Assembly: GCA_001784175.1 (NCBI GenBank)
Contig: MFPR01000043.1
Location: 147,309 to 211,308 of the forward strand
Direction of reading: 5' to 3'
DNA from: Candidatus Lindowbacteria bacterium RIFCSPLOWO2_12_FULL_62_27
GTDB lineage: Bacteria > Lindowbacteria > 2-12-FULL-62-27
Length of the DNA: 64,000 nt
Shown here: positions 15,695 through 24,205 of the stretch, piece after piece
How positions within the stretch are numbered: position 1 is the stretch's first letter
Layout: the number at the start of each line of letters is the position of its first letter
The notes under the pieces: generated by a model
The model's input: the letters and a program-made list of their open reading frames with translations, nothing else
The model's database searches: none
Told to the model about the DNA's origin: nothing
Program-made: the position numbers and the translations under genes

Positions 15695-16893
15695 AACGCC
15701 GCAAACCCCTCTACGCCGCGCTGGTGGGATGCGGCCGGGTGGGATTTCTCCTGGAGCGCGATCCTTTGCGGCCCAAACCCTGCACGCACGCCGGCGGGAT
15801 CGCGGCGCATCCGGACTTTGAACTCGTCGCCGGCTGTGACCTCGACGCCGACCGCCTCAACGATTTCGGCCGCACCTACGGCATCGCGAAGCGGCGGCTG
15901 TACCGGTCCGCCGCGGACTTGCTGAAAAACGAGCGGCTCGATCTACTCTGCGTGGCCACGTGGACGGAATCGCACGACGCGATTGTCCGGCAGGCGTTTT
16001 CGGCGGGCGTGCCGGCCGTCGTCTGCGAAAAGCCGATGGCGGTCACGTACGCGCAGGCCCGGGCCATGGTCTCGGCCGCCCGGCGCGCCGGGGCGCTGCT
16101 CCTGATCAATCACAGCCGCCGGTGGCTTCCCGAGTATCGGGCCGTCCGGCTGGCCGTGGCGTCCGGGCGGTTTGGGGCGCTGCGCCACGTCCAGGGATGC
16201 GTGCTGACCTCGTTCGGTCTTCGGCCGCCGGAAAAACGGGTCGAGGGTCGCGCCGGCGAGGCGCCGTCGTGGCACGCGGTGATTGAAAAATCCGGCGGCG
16301 GCCCGCTCCTGCACGACGGGACCCATCTGCTCGACATCGTTTTCTACGTCACCGGCCGCCGGCCGGCCTGGGTGGAAGGCCGGATCGAACGGCACGCGAA
16401 CGCGGGAATCGAGCATCATGCCACCGGCCGGATCCTCCTGGAGGGCCGGCCGGATCAGCCGCTCCGCGGCCCCAGGTGCGGGCGTCTCCGACGCCCGCCG
16501 GACGTGGAGTTTTGTTTCGAAGCCGGCGGCGCGCGGAGGTATTTTCATTTCGAAGTCGAGTTGTGGTTCGAATCGGGCCGGATCGTGATCGGCAACGGCA
16601 TTCGCATCGCCGAGATCAGCGTCCCGAGCAACCGGTACAGCGGGTTTCAGGACCTCGCGGAGGACCGCGAATTTTCATGGGACACCAACCATGCCACGGC
16701 CGACCAGGTGAGCATGGAGGAGCTGGCCCGATGGTTTTCGGATGGCGTTCCTCCGGAGAACCGGGCCGAAGAGGCCATCCTGTCGCAGGCGGCGGTGTTC
16801 GCCACCTACGAATCGGCCGTCCGCGGCCGCCGGATTTTTTTCCCCTACCGGTCCAGCCTGCGGCATCCGCTGCTCATCCGGGCGAAGAAATGA
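15691..16893 (+). CDS. Gfo/Idh/MocA-family oxidoreductase carrying a REP-like insert
   Basis: NAD(P)-dependent sugar or inositol dehydrogenase-type protein of 400 residues. The Rossmann motif is AALVGCGRVGF; VCEKPMAVTYAQA contains the family Glu-Lys-Pro with its catalytic Lys, and a GGGPLLHDGTHLLDIV block follows. The substrate is unknown. Residues about 255-277 (GRPDQPLRGPRCGRLRRPP) are encoded by a GC-rich hairpin element also found in two other genes, so this loop is probably an insertion. The start overlaps the upstream stop and its own stop overlaps the next start (ATGA). Confidence 0.88.
   Translation: MKRRKPLYAALVGCGRVGFLLERDPLRPKPCTHAGGIAAHPDFELVAGCDLDADRLNDFGRTYGIAKRRLYRSAADLLKNERLDLLCVATWTESHDAIVRQAFSAGVPAVVCEKPMAVTYAQARAMVSAARRAGALLLINHSRRWLPEYRAVRLAVASGRFGALRHVQGCVLTSFGLRPPEKRVEGRAGEAPSWHAVIEKSGGGPLLHDGTHLLDIVFYVTGRRPAWVEGRIERHANAGIEHHATGRILLEGRPDQPLRGPRCGRLRRPPDVEFCFEAGGARRYFHFEVELWFESGRIVIGNGIRIAEISVPSNRYSGFQDLAEDREFSWDTNHATADQVSMEELARWFSDGVPPENRAEEAILSQAAVFATYESAVRGRRIFFPYRSSLRHPLLIRAKK
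16451..16500 (+). repeat. REP-like element inside the oxidoreductase gene
   Basis: A left arm starting GGATCAGCCGCTCCGCGGCC is followed by a perfect hairpin at 16478-16498: GCGGGCGTC, loop TCC, GACGCCCGC. The organisation matches the elements at 22921 and 47959, and the stem core matches the hairpin at 8598. Confidence 0.65.
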
Positions 16894-17507
16894 AGAAGCT
16901 CTTCCGGCTGGACCCCGCCGCCGATTTCGTCGCGATCGACGTCGAAACGACCGGCTATTCGACGCGGCTCGACGTGATCGTGGAGATCGGCGCCCTCCGG
17001 TACCGCAACGGCGTCGAGGTCGACCGGCTGGTCACGCTGGTCAAACCGGGCATGGCCATGCTACCGTGGATTACGAGATTGACCGGGATCACGGACGAGA
17101 TGCTCGCGCGGGCGCCGCAGCCCGACAGTGTCGCGGCGCGGTTGAAACGTTTCCTGAGCCGCCGGCCGCTCGTGGTTCACAACGCGGCTTTCGACGTGCC
17201 GATCCTCGAGCGCTTCTTGTCGCGCTTCGCGTTCGGCCGCCGGCCGGGGAACCACGGGAATCACGGGATGGGCGGGAACCGCTGGCAGGCGCCTCCGGTG
17301 TTGTGCACCCTGCGCCTGTCCAGGTGGCTTCTGCCGCACCTTCATTCCCGGCGGCTGTCCGCGCTTGCCGAGTATTTCGATTTCTCGCCGCAGGCCCTCA
17401 ACTCGCGCGTCCGGTTCCACCGGGCCGGCGTCGACGCCGAGGCCACAGCGCATGTGTTCTTTCGGTTGGCCTCCATGCTGGCCAGGGAAGGAGGGGTTCC
17501 GAAGTGA
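16890..17507 (+). CDS. DnaQ-family 3'-5' exonuclease
   Basis: DEDDh exonuclease of 205 residues. FVAIDVETTGYS carries the first Asp and Glu, VHNAAFDVPILERF the second Asp motif, and HRAGVDAEATAHVF the final His and Asp. It is short, with no BRCT or polymerase part, so it could be a proofreading subunit or a free-standing exonuclease. A Gly/Asn/His-rich insert (PGNHGNHGMGGN) sits near residue 115. It is coupled by ATGA upstream and by GTGA overlap to the small zinc-ribbon gene. Confidence 0.86.
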   Translation: MKKLFRLDPAADFVAIDVETTGYSTRLDVIVEIGALRYRNGVEVDRLVTLVKPGMAMLPWITRLTGITDEMLARAPQPDSVAARLKRFLSRRPLVVHNAAFDVPILERFLSRFAFGRRPGNHGNHGMGGNRWQAPPVLCTLRLSRWLLPHLHSRRLSALAEYFDFSPQALNSRVRFHRAGVDAEATAHVFFRLASMLAREGGVPK

Positions 17508-17680
17508 TAGAAAAGGATCTGTTGGACATCCTGGCCTGCCCGGTTTGCCGGGGGGGCATCCGGTACGACGCGCCGGAGGAGAAGCTGACGTGTGTCTCCT
17601 GCGGGCGCCGCTACCCGATTCGCGATGACATCCCCGTCATGCTCGAAGAAGAGGCCGAGTTGCCCGGAAGGTCGACATGA
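17504..17680 (+). CDS. Trm112/YcaR-family zinc-ribbon protein
   Basis: A 58-residue protein with LLDILACPVCRGG and LTCVSCGRRYPIRDDIPVM, the four-Cys ribbon of the Trm112 family. Family members activate methyltransferases or accompany lipid A kinase genes. The GTG start overlaps the upstream stop, with GAGGGG nearby as the ribosome-binding site. Its stop overlaps the next ATG. No methyltransferase partner is adjacent. Confidence 0.9.
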   Translation: MIEKDLLDILACPVCRGGIRYDAPEEKLTCVSCGRRYPIRDDIPVMLEEEAELPGRST

Positions 17681-20600
17681 CAGAACCCGAAGCCGGCGAA
17701 TTTGACATTAATGAGCTCGACCAGCTCAAAAAGGACATCGACGGTCTTGAGGCCTCCCTGACCGGCGCCCGGACGGCCTCGTCGGGCGTCGTGACCGAAG
17801 GTCCCAGCGCGTCGGTCGAGCAGGTCCTGGGCGATTTTTACCGGTTCGGCCTGGTCTCCCTTCGCCAGAAGCTTCTCTTTTTCGAAATGCCGTTCAACGA
17901 ATTCAAAAAATCCTTCTCCGTCTTCCCCGGCCAGACGATCCTTGCGCCGACGCAACGCGTGAAAAATGTCACGGTCAAAAGTTTTGAAGGCCGGCACCTC
18001 GTCCTGGACGAGGAGTCGTTCCGGTTGTTCGCCAAGATCAACGGATTCGTCCGGTGGATCAACAACCGCCTCACGGTCGACCCGGTCCGGGAAATCCCCA
18101 GAAGCGTCGACGGGTCGACCGGGGCCGTCGAATGCGACGGCACCGCCGTGATCGTCGGCAACGTCGGCAAGGGCGGGAAAGTCAAGGCGACGGGGGACAT
18201 CTACGTGCTGGCGGACGTCGATGGCGGATCGATCTCGGCCGGCGGATCGATTTTTATCTACAACGGCGTCCTCCGCCGGTCCACGCTGTTCGCCGAAGGG
18301 TCCATCTTCTGCAATTTCATCGAGCGCGCCGAGGCCGTCACCAAACGGGATCTCTGGGTCAAGACCGCCGTCACGCATTCGCGCATCACGTGCCACGGCA
18401 AGATGGTGGTCTTCGACGCCAAACAGCACGGGTTCCTCAGCGGCTCGGCCACCGTCGGCCGCGAACTCAACGCGGCACAGATCGGCGTGGAGGGCCAGCG
18501 GGTCGACGTCGCCGTCAAGTTCGAGTCCTACCAGGAACGGCTTCAGGATTTCAAAACATGGCTCAACGAAATGCTGGGCCTGAGCAAGGAGAGCCAGGAA
18601 AAAAAAGTGGCGGACCTCTTCGTGATCGAGGCCCAGCCCGTCGCGGAATTCCTGCAAAAAGAGTCCGAGACGCCCAGCCTCGGCCGCGTCGCGTTCTCCC
18701 GGAAGATGTCCAAGGGCGTGAAAGTCACGATTGGCGGCGTCACCGTGGACACCACCCGCGAGGAAGGCGCCGGGACGTGGAAGCTGGACGCCGGCAAGCT
18801 CAAGAAGGATCCCTACGAGGCGCCCGAATACACGGAAAGCATCACCCGGCTCTACTGGCGGTCCGTGCCCGAAGCCCCGCCGGCGGCGGACCTTCTCGCG
18901 AAAATGCGGCGCAACGTCGTTCTGAGCAAACGCGACGCCGGCAAAATCGGCCTCCTGCGCGCCCTCCTCGGCCGACCGCCCGGCGACAACGTCCTGTTGG
19001 TCGCGTCCAACAAAACGCTGGACGAGCGTCCGCAGGAACAGGAACGGGTGATTCTGAAGGAGGCGGGCGACGAGGACGAAAAGCTCAAGACTTTTTTCGA
19101 CATGAATCCCGCGGCCCGCAAGGTCAAGGTGACCTGCGACGAAATCAAAAAGGGCCTGGAGGCGGCCTCCTCGAAACTCGACATCCCCATCATCGAGCTT
19201 GCGTTTGATGTGATCCAGGAAAAATCCGAAGGCGTCATGGGGCTCAACAAGCGGCCCTATATATTGGAAATCTATCGGAAGCCCATCATCCGCGAGGATC
19301 TCGGCAAGCCCACCCTGCCGATGATGCGCGCCACGGCCGCCGGCGGGATGGCCGCGGCCATCAAAAAGAGCGAGGGATATTACACCATCGAAAATACGCC
19401 GGACGGATTGTATCTCACCGTCTACCCGGCCGAGGGCGAAAACGCCAAGGGCGTCGATGTCCGCGTGCTCCTCGCGGACCTCAAGGCGCGCGGGTACACC
19501 AACAACGTGTCCGAGGCCGTGGTGCGGACCGTGACGGAGGAGTCCCGCGGCGAGCGGGTCCGGCTGGCCGACCGGCAGCCCGAGGCGAAGCTGGACGGCA
19601 AGTGCGAGATCAACGTGTCGGCCGACAAACTCAAGGCCGTCCTGAGCGTCACGCCCCCCAAGGAGGGCGGAATGCCGGTCGTCCTTGAGGACGTGTTGCG
19701 CAAGGTCGCCGAGATGGGCATCCAGAACGTCGACCAGGAAACCGTCGCCGCCTACCTCGAAGGCGGCGCGTTTCACGACTCCCTCCTGATCTCCGAGGGT
19801 ACCCCTTCCGTGGACGGGGAGGATGCGCGCCTGGAATTTCTCTTCAAGGGCGGCGAGGGCGAGCGGGAGGAACTCAAGGAGGACGACTCGGGCCGCGTCG
19901 ATTACCGGACCATGTCGTCCATCAAGGGCGTGAAGGAGGGCCAGCTCCTCATCAAGAAATATGCGCCCACCGAAGGCACGGTCGGCGTGGACGTCTACGG
20001 AAGCGAGAGCCGGCCCAAGGCCGGCAAGGACGTGGCGCTGCAGGCCGGCAAGAACGTGCAGGTGTCGCCGGACGGCACCGAATTTTTCGCCGTCACCAGC
20101 GGACACGTCGTCATCACCGGCAAAACCATACGGATCGACAACATCCTCGAGCACAAGGGCACCGTCAACTACGAGATCGGCAACATCAACTTTGACGGCA
20201 CCGTCATCATCCACGGCACCGTTGAGGAGGGCTTTGTGGTCCGGGCCACCGGCGACGTCTTTGTCGAGGCGATCGCGCGCGGATTTGTCGAGTCCGGCGG
20301 AAACATCGTCGTCGAGAAGGGCATCATCGGCACGCCCGACACCTACGTCCGCGCTGCGGGGGACATCACGGCCAAGTTCGTCGAGAACGCCAATCTCTTC
20401 GCCGAAGGCAACATCCTGGTGTCCGAGGCCATCCTCCACTCCAGTCTCTCCGCGCGGCACAACATCGTGCTTCGCGAGGGCAAACGCAGCGTCGTCGTCG
20501 GCGGGGTCGCCCGGGCCGGCGGCAGCGTCGAGGCGCGCACCATCGGCTCGGACGTCGCCACCAAGACCGTCGTCGAAGTCGGATACGATCCCACCGTCCG

Positions 20601-20994
20601 CGGCCGGATCGGGGAAATCGAAAAGGAGGTGGACCTCAACCGGAAAAATTTCGAGTCGGTCAAGCAGGGCATCGAGACGCTCAACAAGCTCAAGGAAAAA
20701 TACGGCGCCCTGCCGGTTGAAAAGGAGGAACTGCTGAAAAAACTCGTGTCGACCGCTCGCGGCATCGCAGAAAAAATCCGCCAGCTCCAGCGCGAACTCC
20801 TCGACCTCAACCGCCGCCTGTCCGAGGCGAAACCCGGCGTCATCTGCGCGCGCGACCGGGTCCTGGCGGGCGCGGTCCTGACGATCATGAACTATACGAT
20901 GCAGATTGACAAGCCGTATTCCTTCGTGAGATTTTACTTCGACCAGCAGTCGGACGACATTAAGTTTACGGAATTCAAGGAAGTAGACATTTAG
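17677..20994 (+). CDS. FapA (DUF342)-family polymer protein with two beta-helix regions
   Basis: A 1105-residue cytoplasmic protein. The C-terminal half is a standard FapA: repeated short beta turns such as GKTIRIDNILEHKG, GTVIIHGTVEEGF and ATGDVFVEAIARGFVE, then a terminal coiled coil (about 985-1060). A Jag-N/FapA N-domain-like segment lies near 470-530. Residues about 140-265 carry a second set of the same beta-helix repeats (GTAVIVGNVGKGG, ATGDIYVLADVDGG). The protein is about twice the usual size. The family is linked to flagellar assembly, polarity and spore surfaces, but no flagellar genes are nearby. Confidence 0.85.
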   Translation: MTEPEAGEFDINELDQLKKDIDGLEASLTGARTASSGVVTEGPSASVEQVLGDFYRFGLVSLRQKLLFFEMPFNEFKKSFSVFPGQTILAPTQRVKNVTVKSFEGRHLVLDEESFRLFAKINGFVRWINNRLTVDPVREIPRSVDGSTGAVECDGTAVIVGNVGKGGKVKATGDIYVLADVDGGSISAGGSIFIYNGVLRRSTLFAEGSIFCNFIERAEAVTKRDLWVKTAVTHSRITCHGKMVVFDAKQHGFLSGSATVGRELNAAQIGVEGQRVDVAVKFESYQERLQDFKTWLNEMLGLSKESQEKKVADLFVIEAQPVAEFLQKESETPSLGRVAFSRKMSKGVKVTIGGVTVDTTREEGAGTWKLDAGKLKKDPYEAPEYTESITRLYWRSVPEAPPAADLLAKMRRNVVLSKRDAGKIGLLRALLGRPPGDNVLLVASNKTLDERPQEQERVILKEAGDEDEKLKTFFDMNPAARKVKVTCDEIKKGLEAASSKLDIPIIELAFDVIQEKSEGVMGLNKRPYILEIYRKPIIREDLGKPTLPMMRATAAGGMAAAIKKSEGYYTIENTPDGLYLTVYPAEGENAKGVDVRVLLADLKARGYTNNVSEAVVRTVTEESRGERVRLADRQPEAKLDGKCEINVSADKLKAVLSVTPPKEGGMPVVLEDVLRKVAEMGIQNVDQETVAAYLEGGAFHDSLLISEGTPSVDGEDARLEFLFKGGEGEREELKEDDSGRVDYRTMSSIKGVKEGQLLIKKYAPTEGTVGVDVYGSESRPKAGKDVALQAGKNVQVSPDGTEFFAVTSGHVVITGKTIRIDNILEHKGTVNYEIGNINFDGTVIIHGTVEEGFVVRATGDVFVEAIARGFVESGGNIVVEKGIIGTPDTYVRAAGDITAKFVENANLFAEGNILVSEAILHSSLSARHNIVLREGKRSVVVGGVARAGGSVEARTIGSDVATKTVVEVGYDPTVRGRIGEIEKEVDLNRKNFESVKQGIETLNKLKEKYGALPVEKEELLKKLVSTARGIAEKIRQLQRELLDLNRRLSEAKPGVICARDRVLAGAVLTIMNYTMQIDKPYSFVRFYFDQQSDDIKFTEFKEVDI

Positions 20995-21024
20995 GCCGAA
21001 TAAGAGAAAGGACTTGTCCATGCC

Positions 21025-22257
21025 ATGACGACCATCCATGAAGGGTTGCGGGTCCTCATTTTTCATATTCGGATCAGCATGGGACACGAGCGCGCCGCGC
21101 TGGCACTGGCGGAAGCGTTCAAAATCCGCATGTCTGCCGCGCCTCGCGCGTCCCGGCTGCCGTTCGACATCCGGCTCGCGGAGGCGATCGGCCATTCCTC
21201 CGGATGGCTGGCGCCCGTGGTCTGTCATTCCTACATGTCCATCGTCAAGTACTTCCCGACGCTTTGGGATTTCCTCTATGACGATCCGCGCGCCGGCGGC
21301 GCGGCCGGGCGGCTGCTCGAATATTGGACCCGGCGGTCCAGGAATCAGTTTCTGCAATTAATGAAAGAGCACCGGCCGCACCTCGTGATCTGCACCCAGG
21401 CCCTGCCGGCCCGGATCCTCGCCAAACTCAAGGAGTGGGGATACGGCGGCGAGCCCGGCATGGAGGCGCCCGTGTTCGCCGTCGTCACCGATTTCAGCAT
21501 TCACCGATACTGGTCCGCGCCCGGCATCGACGGATATTTTCTGCCCGGGCCCGATGAGCGGTCCAGGCTGATGGAGATGGGCGTGCCGCCGGACAAGATC
21601 GTTTGCGCGGGAATTCCCATCCCACACGACATGGCCGACCCGGTTCCTGAGGAATATCTGGCGCAGGCGCGCCGGTCACTCGGCCTCAACCCGGAGTGGC
21701 CGACCGTTCTGCTCATGGGCGGCAGCCGCGGGATGGGACTGAGAATGAAACTCATGCGCGAGATGGAGTGCCTGCCGTTTCCGGTCAACATCCTCGCGCC
21801 CGCCGGAACGAACGCGGTCGCGCTCGAGGCGCTGCGCCGCTGGTCGGCCCTGTCGCGCCATCGCGTGGCGGCGCTGGAGTACCGGTCGGACATACGGACA
21901 CTGTACGCGCTCTCGGATGTGGCCGTCACCAAACCCGGCGGCCTGACCCTGGCCGAGTGCATGGCGGTGGGCCTGCCGATGATCATCCATCACGCGCTGC
22001 CGGGCCAGGAACGGCACAATCTCGAATACGTGCGGAAGCTGGACCTGGCCGAGATCGGATCAAGCCCGGTCGATGTCGTGTCCCGGCTTCGGGACATGCT
22101 TCTGGATCCGGCCCGGCGGGTGCGGACCGGCCTGCGGCTGAAAGCTCATTCCCATCCGAACGCCGCGTTCACCATCGCCGATCATTTGCTTCGGAGGCTC
22201 CCCGCCCTTCCTTCGCCGGACCTTTTTCCCACTCTCTGCGCGTCGCACAGTCACTGA
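21025..22257 (+). CDS. GT28-type glycolipid glycosyltransferase (MGDG synthase/UgtP-like)
   Basis: Likely transfers a sugar from a nucleotide donor to diacylglycerol at the inner membrane. The 410-residue protein begins with a Gly-His-rich acceptor-loop region (ISMGHERAALALAEAF). It has the VVTDFSIHRYW block and the nucleotide-sugar signature DVAVTKPGGLTLAECMAVGLP, which matches the MurG/MGDG family. A lipid acyltransferase follows 17 bp later and cdsA lies upstream in the same run, which supports a membrane-lipid role. The acceptor lipid is an inference. Confidence 0.82.
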   Translation: MTTIHEGLRVLIFHIRISMGHERAALALAEAFKIRMSAAPRASRLPFDIRLAEAIGHSSGWLAPVVCHSYMSIVKYFPTLWDFLYDDPRAGGAAGRLLEYWTRRSRNQFLQLMKEHRPHLVICTQALPARILAKLKEWGYGGEPGMEAPVFAVVTDFSIHRYWSAPGIDGYFLPGPDERSRLMEMGVPPDKIVCAGIPIPHDMADPVPEEYLAQARRSLGLNPEWPTVLLMGGSRGMGLRMKLMREMECLPFPVNILAPAGTNAVALEALRRWSALSRHRVAALEYRSDIRTLYALSDVAVTKPGGLTLAECMAVGLPMIIHHALPGQERHNLEYVRKLDLAEIGSSPVDVVSRLRDMLLDPARRVRTGLRLKAHSHPNAAFTIADHLLRRLPALPSPDLFPTLCASHSH

Positions 22258-22274
22258 AGAGAGGCTTGAGGGCC

Positions 22275-23090
22275 GTGCGCGTTCCGCGCCGCTTTGCGCA
22301 GGTTTTCCCTCCCCCGTCCGAATTGGCCTGGTATGCTGCCATTCGAATCCTGCGGCACTGGGCTGCGCGTCTGCCCGAAGGCGAAATGGTTCGGCGGTCG
22401 GTCCGGCTGGCCGGGTCGATCGCCGTTCTTGCGGGGAAATCTCCCGCTGCGTTTACGGCCATGGGCCGCGGGATCGCGCAGACCGTGTTTTACCGCACGC
22501 ATGCGATGGATGTTCTGTCGCGTTTGGACGGGCCGTCGAGTCGCCGATGGGAGGGATTTCGAGCGGAGGCGGCCGCGTCGCCGAGATCCATTTTCGTCAG
22601 CGCCCATCTGGGGCCCTTCCAGCTCCAGATGGATCTCCTGGCGGATTTGCTCTGTCCCATTCTTATCTTGTACCGCGCCTACACATGGCCGCCTCTGGCG
22701 GTCGAGATGGCGGAGCTTCGGAAAAAAACAGATCGCTTCACGTATGTCGACATCCGCCGTCCGCGCGAAATCGTGAAAGCGCTCCGGAACGGAATGTCAC
22801 TGGGAATCCTCGGCGACGTGGCCCCCTCGCCCGTTCCGGCCCGCCTGGCGGTTCGATGGGGCGCGCCTATTTTCGTTGGCGGACTCTACAATCTGGGTGA
22901 TCCGCAGGAAACGCCCCCGCCCGGGTCAGCGCCTCCGGCGCCCCAAGTGCCGGCGTCTCTGACGCCGGCCGTGTTCGGGTTCGAATACCATCGGATTGAT
23001 CCCTCGGACGAGGAAACCACCGCCCGCGCCTGCGCGCTCGCGCTCGATCGAACGCTCCGCGCGCACCGGTCGGATTGGATTCATTCCTAA
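22275..23090 (+). CDS. LpxL/HtrB-like lysophospholipid acyltransferase
   Basis: A 271-residue protein resembling lipid A secondary acyltransferases. The catalytic block is SIFVSAHLGPFQLQMD, with His as in the family H-x4-(E/D) motif but Gln at the second position. FRAEAAASPRS precedes it, and ILILYRAYTWPPL and MSLGILGDVAPS match later conserved blocks. The start is probably GTG 22275, with TTG 22266 as alternative. Residues about 212-231 (PPPGSAPPAPQVPASLTP) are encoded by a REP-like element. prfB follows 5 bp later. Confidence 0.68.
   Translation: MRVPRRFAQVFPPPSELAWYAAIRILRHWAARLPEGEMVRRSVRLAGSIAVLAGKSPAAFTAMGRGIAQTVFYRTHAMDVLSRLDGPSSRRWEGFRAEAAASPRSIFVSAHLGPFQLQMDLLADLLCPILILYRAYTWPPLAVEMAELRKKTDRFTYVDIRRPREIVKALRNGMSLGILGDVAPSPVPARLAVRWGAPIFVGGLYNLGDPQETPPPGSAPPAPQVPASLTPAVFGFEYHRIDPSDEETTARACALALDRTLRAHRSDWIHS
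22921..22970 (+). repeat. REP-like element inside the acyltransferase gene
   Basis: A 32-nt block at 22921-22952 is identical to 47959-47990 in accB. It ends in a perfect hairpin at 22949-22969: GCCGGCGTC, loop TCT, GACGCCGGC. It is in frame with the host gene. Confidence 0.8.
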
Positions 23091-23095
23091 TCCCC

Positions 23096-24205
23096 ATGGA
23101 CCTGCAGGAGCTTCAGTCGGCGCAGGCCGTCGCCCGGGCGGAATACGACAAACTCAGGACGATTCTGAATGTGGATGCGCTCACGCGCGAGCTTGGAGTG
23201 ATCGAAACCCGCGCGGCCGATCCCGCCTTCTGGTCCAATCCGCAGGAGGCGCGAAGCACCGGCAAGCGCCGGGCCGAACTCGAATCCAAACTCGCCGATG
23301 TGCAGGCCGCAGGCGCCGCCCTCACCGATTTCGAAGCCTTCATTGAACTCTCGGTCGAGTCGCCCGGATTTCTCGAAGAGAACGCGGGCGAGGCCGGCCG
23401 GCTTCTTGAGGGCGCCCGCCGCCGGATCGAAACCCTCCGGCATGACGTCTATTTCACGGATCCGATGTCCGTCAACAACGCCATCCTCTCCATCCATCCC
23501 GGCACCGGCGGCGTCGAGGCGCAGGACTGGGCCGACATGATCCTGCGCATGTACACGCGCTGGGCCGGCCATGCGGGGCTCGGCGTCGAAATGCTCGATT
23601 ATCAAACCGCCGAGGAGGCCGGCATCAAGGACGCGACGCTCCTGGTGTCCGGCCGGTACGCCTATGGCTTGCTGCGGTGCGAGCGCGGCGTTCACCGGCT
23701 CGTCCGCATTTCGCCCTTCGACGCCAATCACCGCCGGCATACCTCCTTCGCCTCCGTCTACGTCCTTCCGGAAATCGACGAGGACATCACGATCGAGATC
23801 CGCCCTGAGGACCTCCGCGTCGACACATTTCGCGCCAGCGGCGCCGGCGGGCAGCACGTGAACAAAACCGACAGCGCCATCCGCATCACCCACCTGACGA
23901 CGGGACTGGTCGTCTCCTGCCAGACCGAGCGGTCCCAGCACAAAAACCGGGAGAACGCCATGCGGATTCTCCGCGCAAAATTGTACGATTTGAAGGAGCA
24001 GGAAAAGCAGAAGGAGCTGGAAAAACTCGGCGGCGCAAAAGACGACATCGGATGGGGACGGCAGATCCGGTCCTACGTGCTCGAACCCTACCAGCTCGTC
24101 AAGGATCACCGGACCGGGCACGAAACCAGCAGTGTCAACGCCGTCCTCGACGGCGACCTCGACGCGTTCATCGAATCCTTTCTCTCCGCCGCCGCACAAC
24201 AGTGA
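23096..24205 (+). CDS. prfB: Peptide chain release factor 2
   Basis: Terminates translation at UGA and UAA. It has the SPF recognition tripeptide (RISPFDANH), the GGQ motif (SGAGGQHVNKTDSA) and the family block HPGTGGVEAQDWADML-like. At 369 residues it is full length from ATG 23096. The frame is continuous, so the programmed frameshift at an internal UGA that autoregulates many RF2 genes is absent here. It is followed by a GTGA-coupled membrane protein and the ftsX-envC-ctpA genes. Confidence 0.97.
   Translation: MDLQELQSAQAVARAEYDKLRTILNVDALTRELGVIETRAADPAFWSNPQEARSTGKRRAELESKLADVQAAGAALTDFEAFIELSVESPGFLEENAGEAGRLLEGARRRIETLRHDVYFTDPMSVNNAILSIHPGTGGVEAQDWADMILRMYTRWAGHAGLGVEMLDYQTAEEAGIKDATLLVSGRYAYGLLRCERGVHRLVRISPFDANHRRHTSFASVYVLPEIDEDITIEIRPEDLRVDTFRASGAGGQHVNKTDSAIRITHLTTGLVVSCQTERSQHKNRENAMRILRAKLYDLKEQEKQKELEKLGGAKDDIGWGRQIRSYVLEPYQLVKDHRTGHETSSVNAVLDGDLDAFIESFLSAAAQQ

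Noticed and set aside
17611-21357. A 1248-codon open frame antisense to the FapA gene
   Set aside because: Same GC artefact. Composition is Asp/Arg/Gly/Leu-biased, with no recognisable family and no start signals.
23096-23190. Programmed frameshift expected in prfB
   Set aside because: The reading frame from ATG 23096 is continuous through the usual site; no in-frame TGA or slippery CTT-TGA is present.
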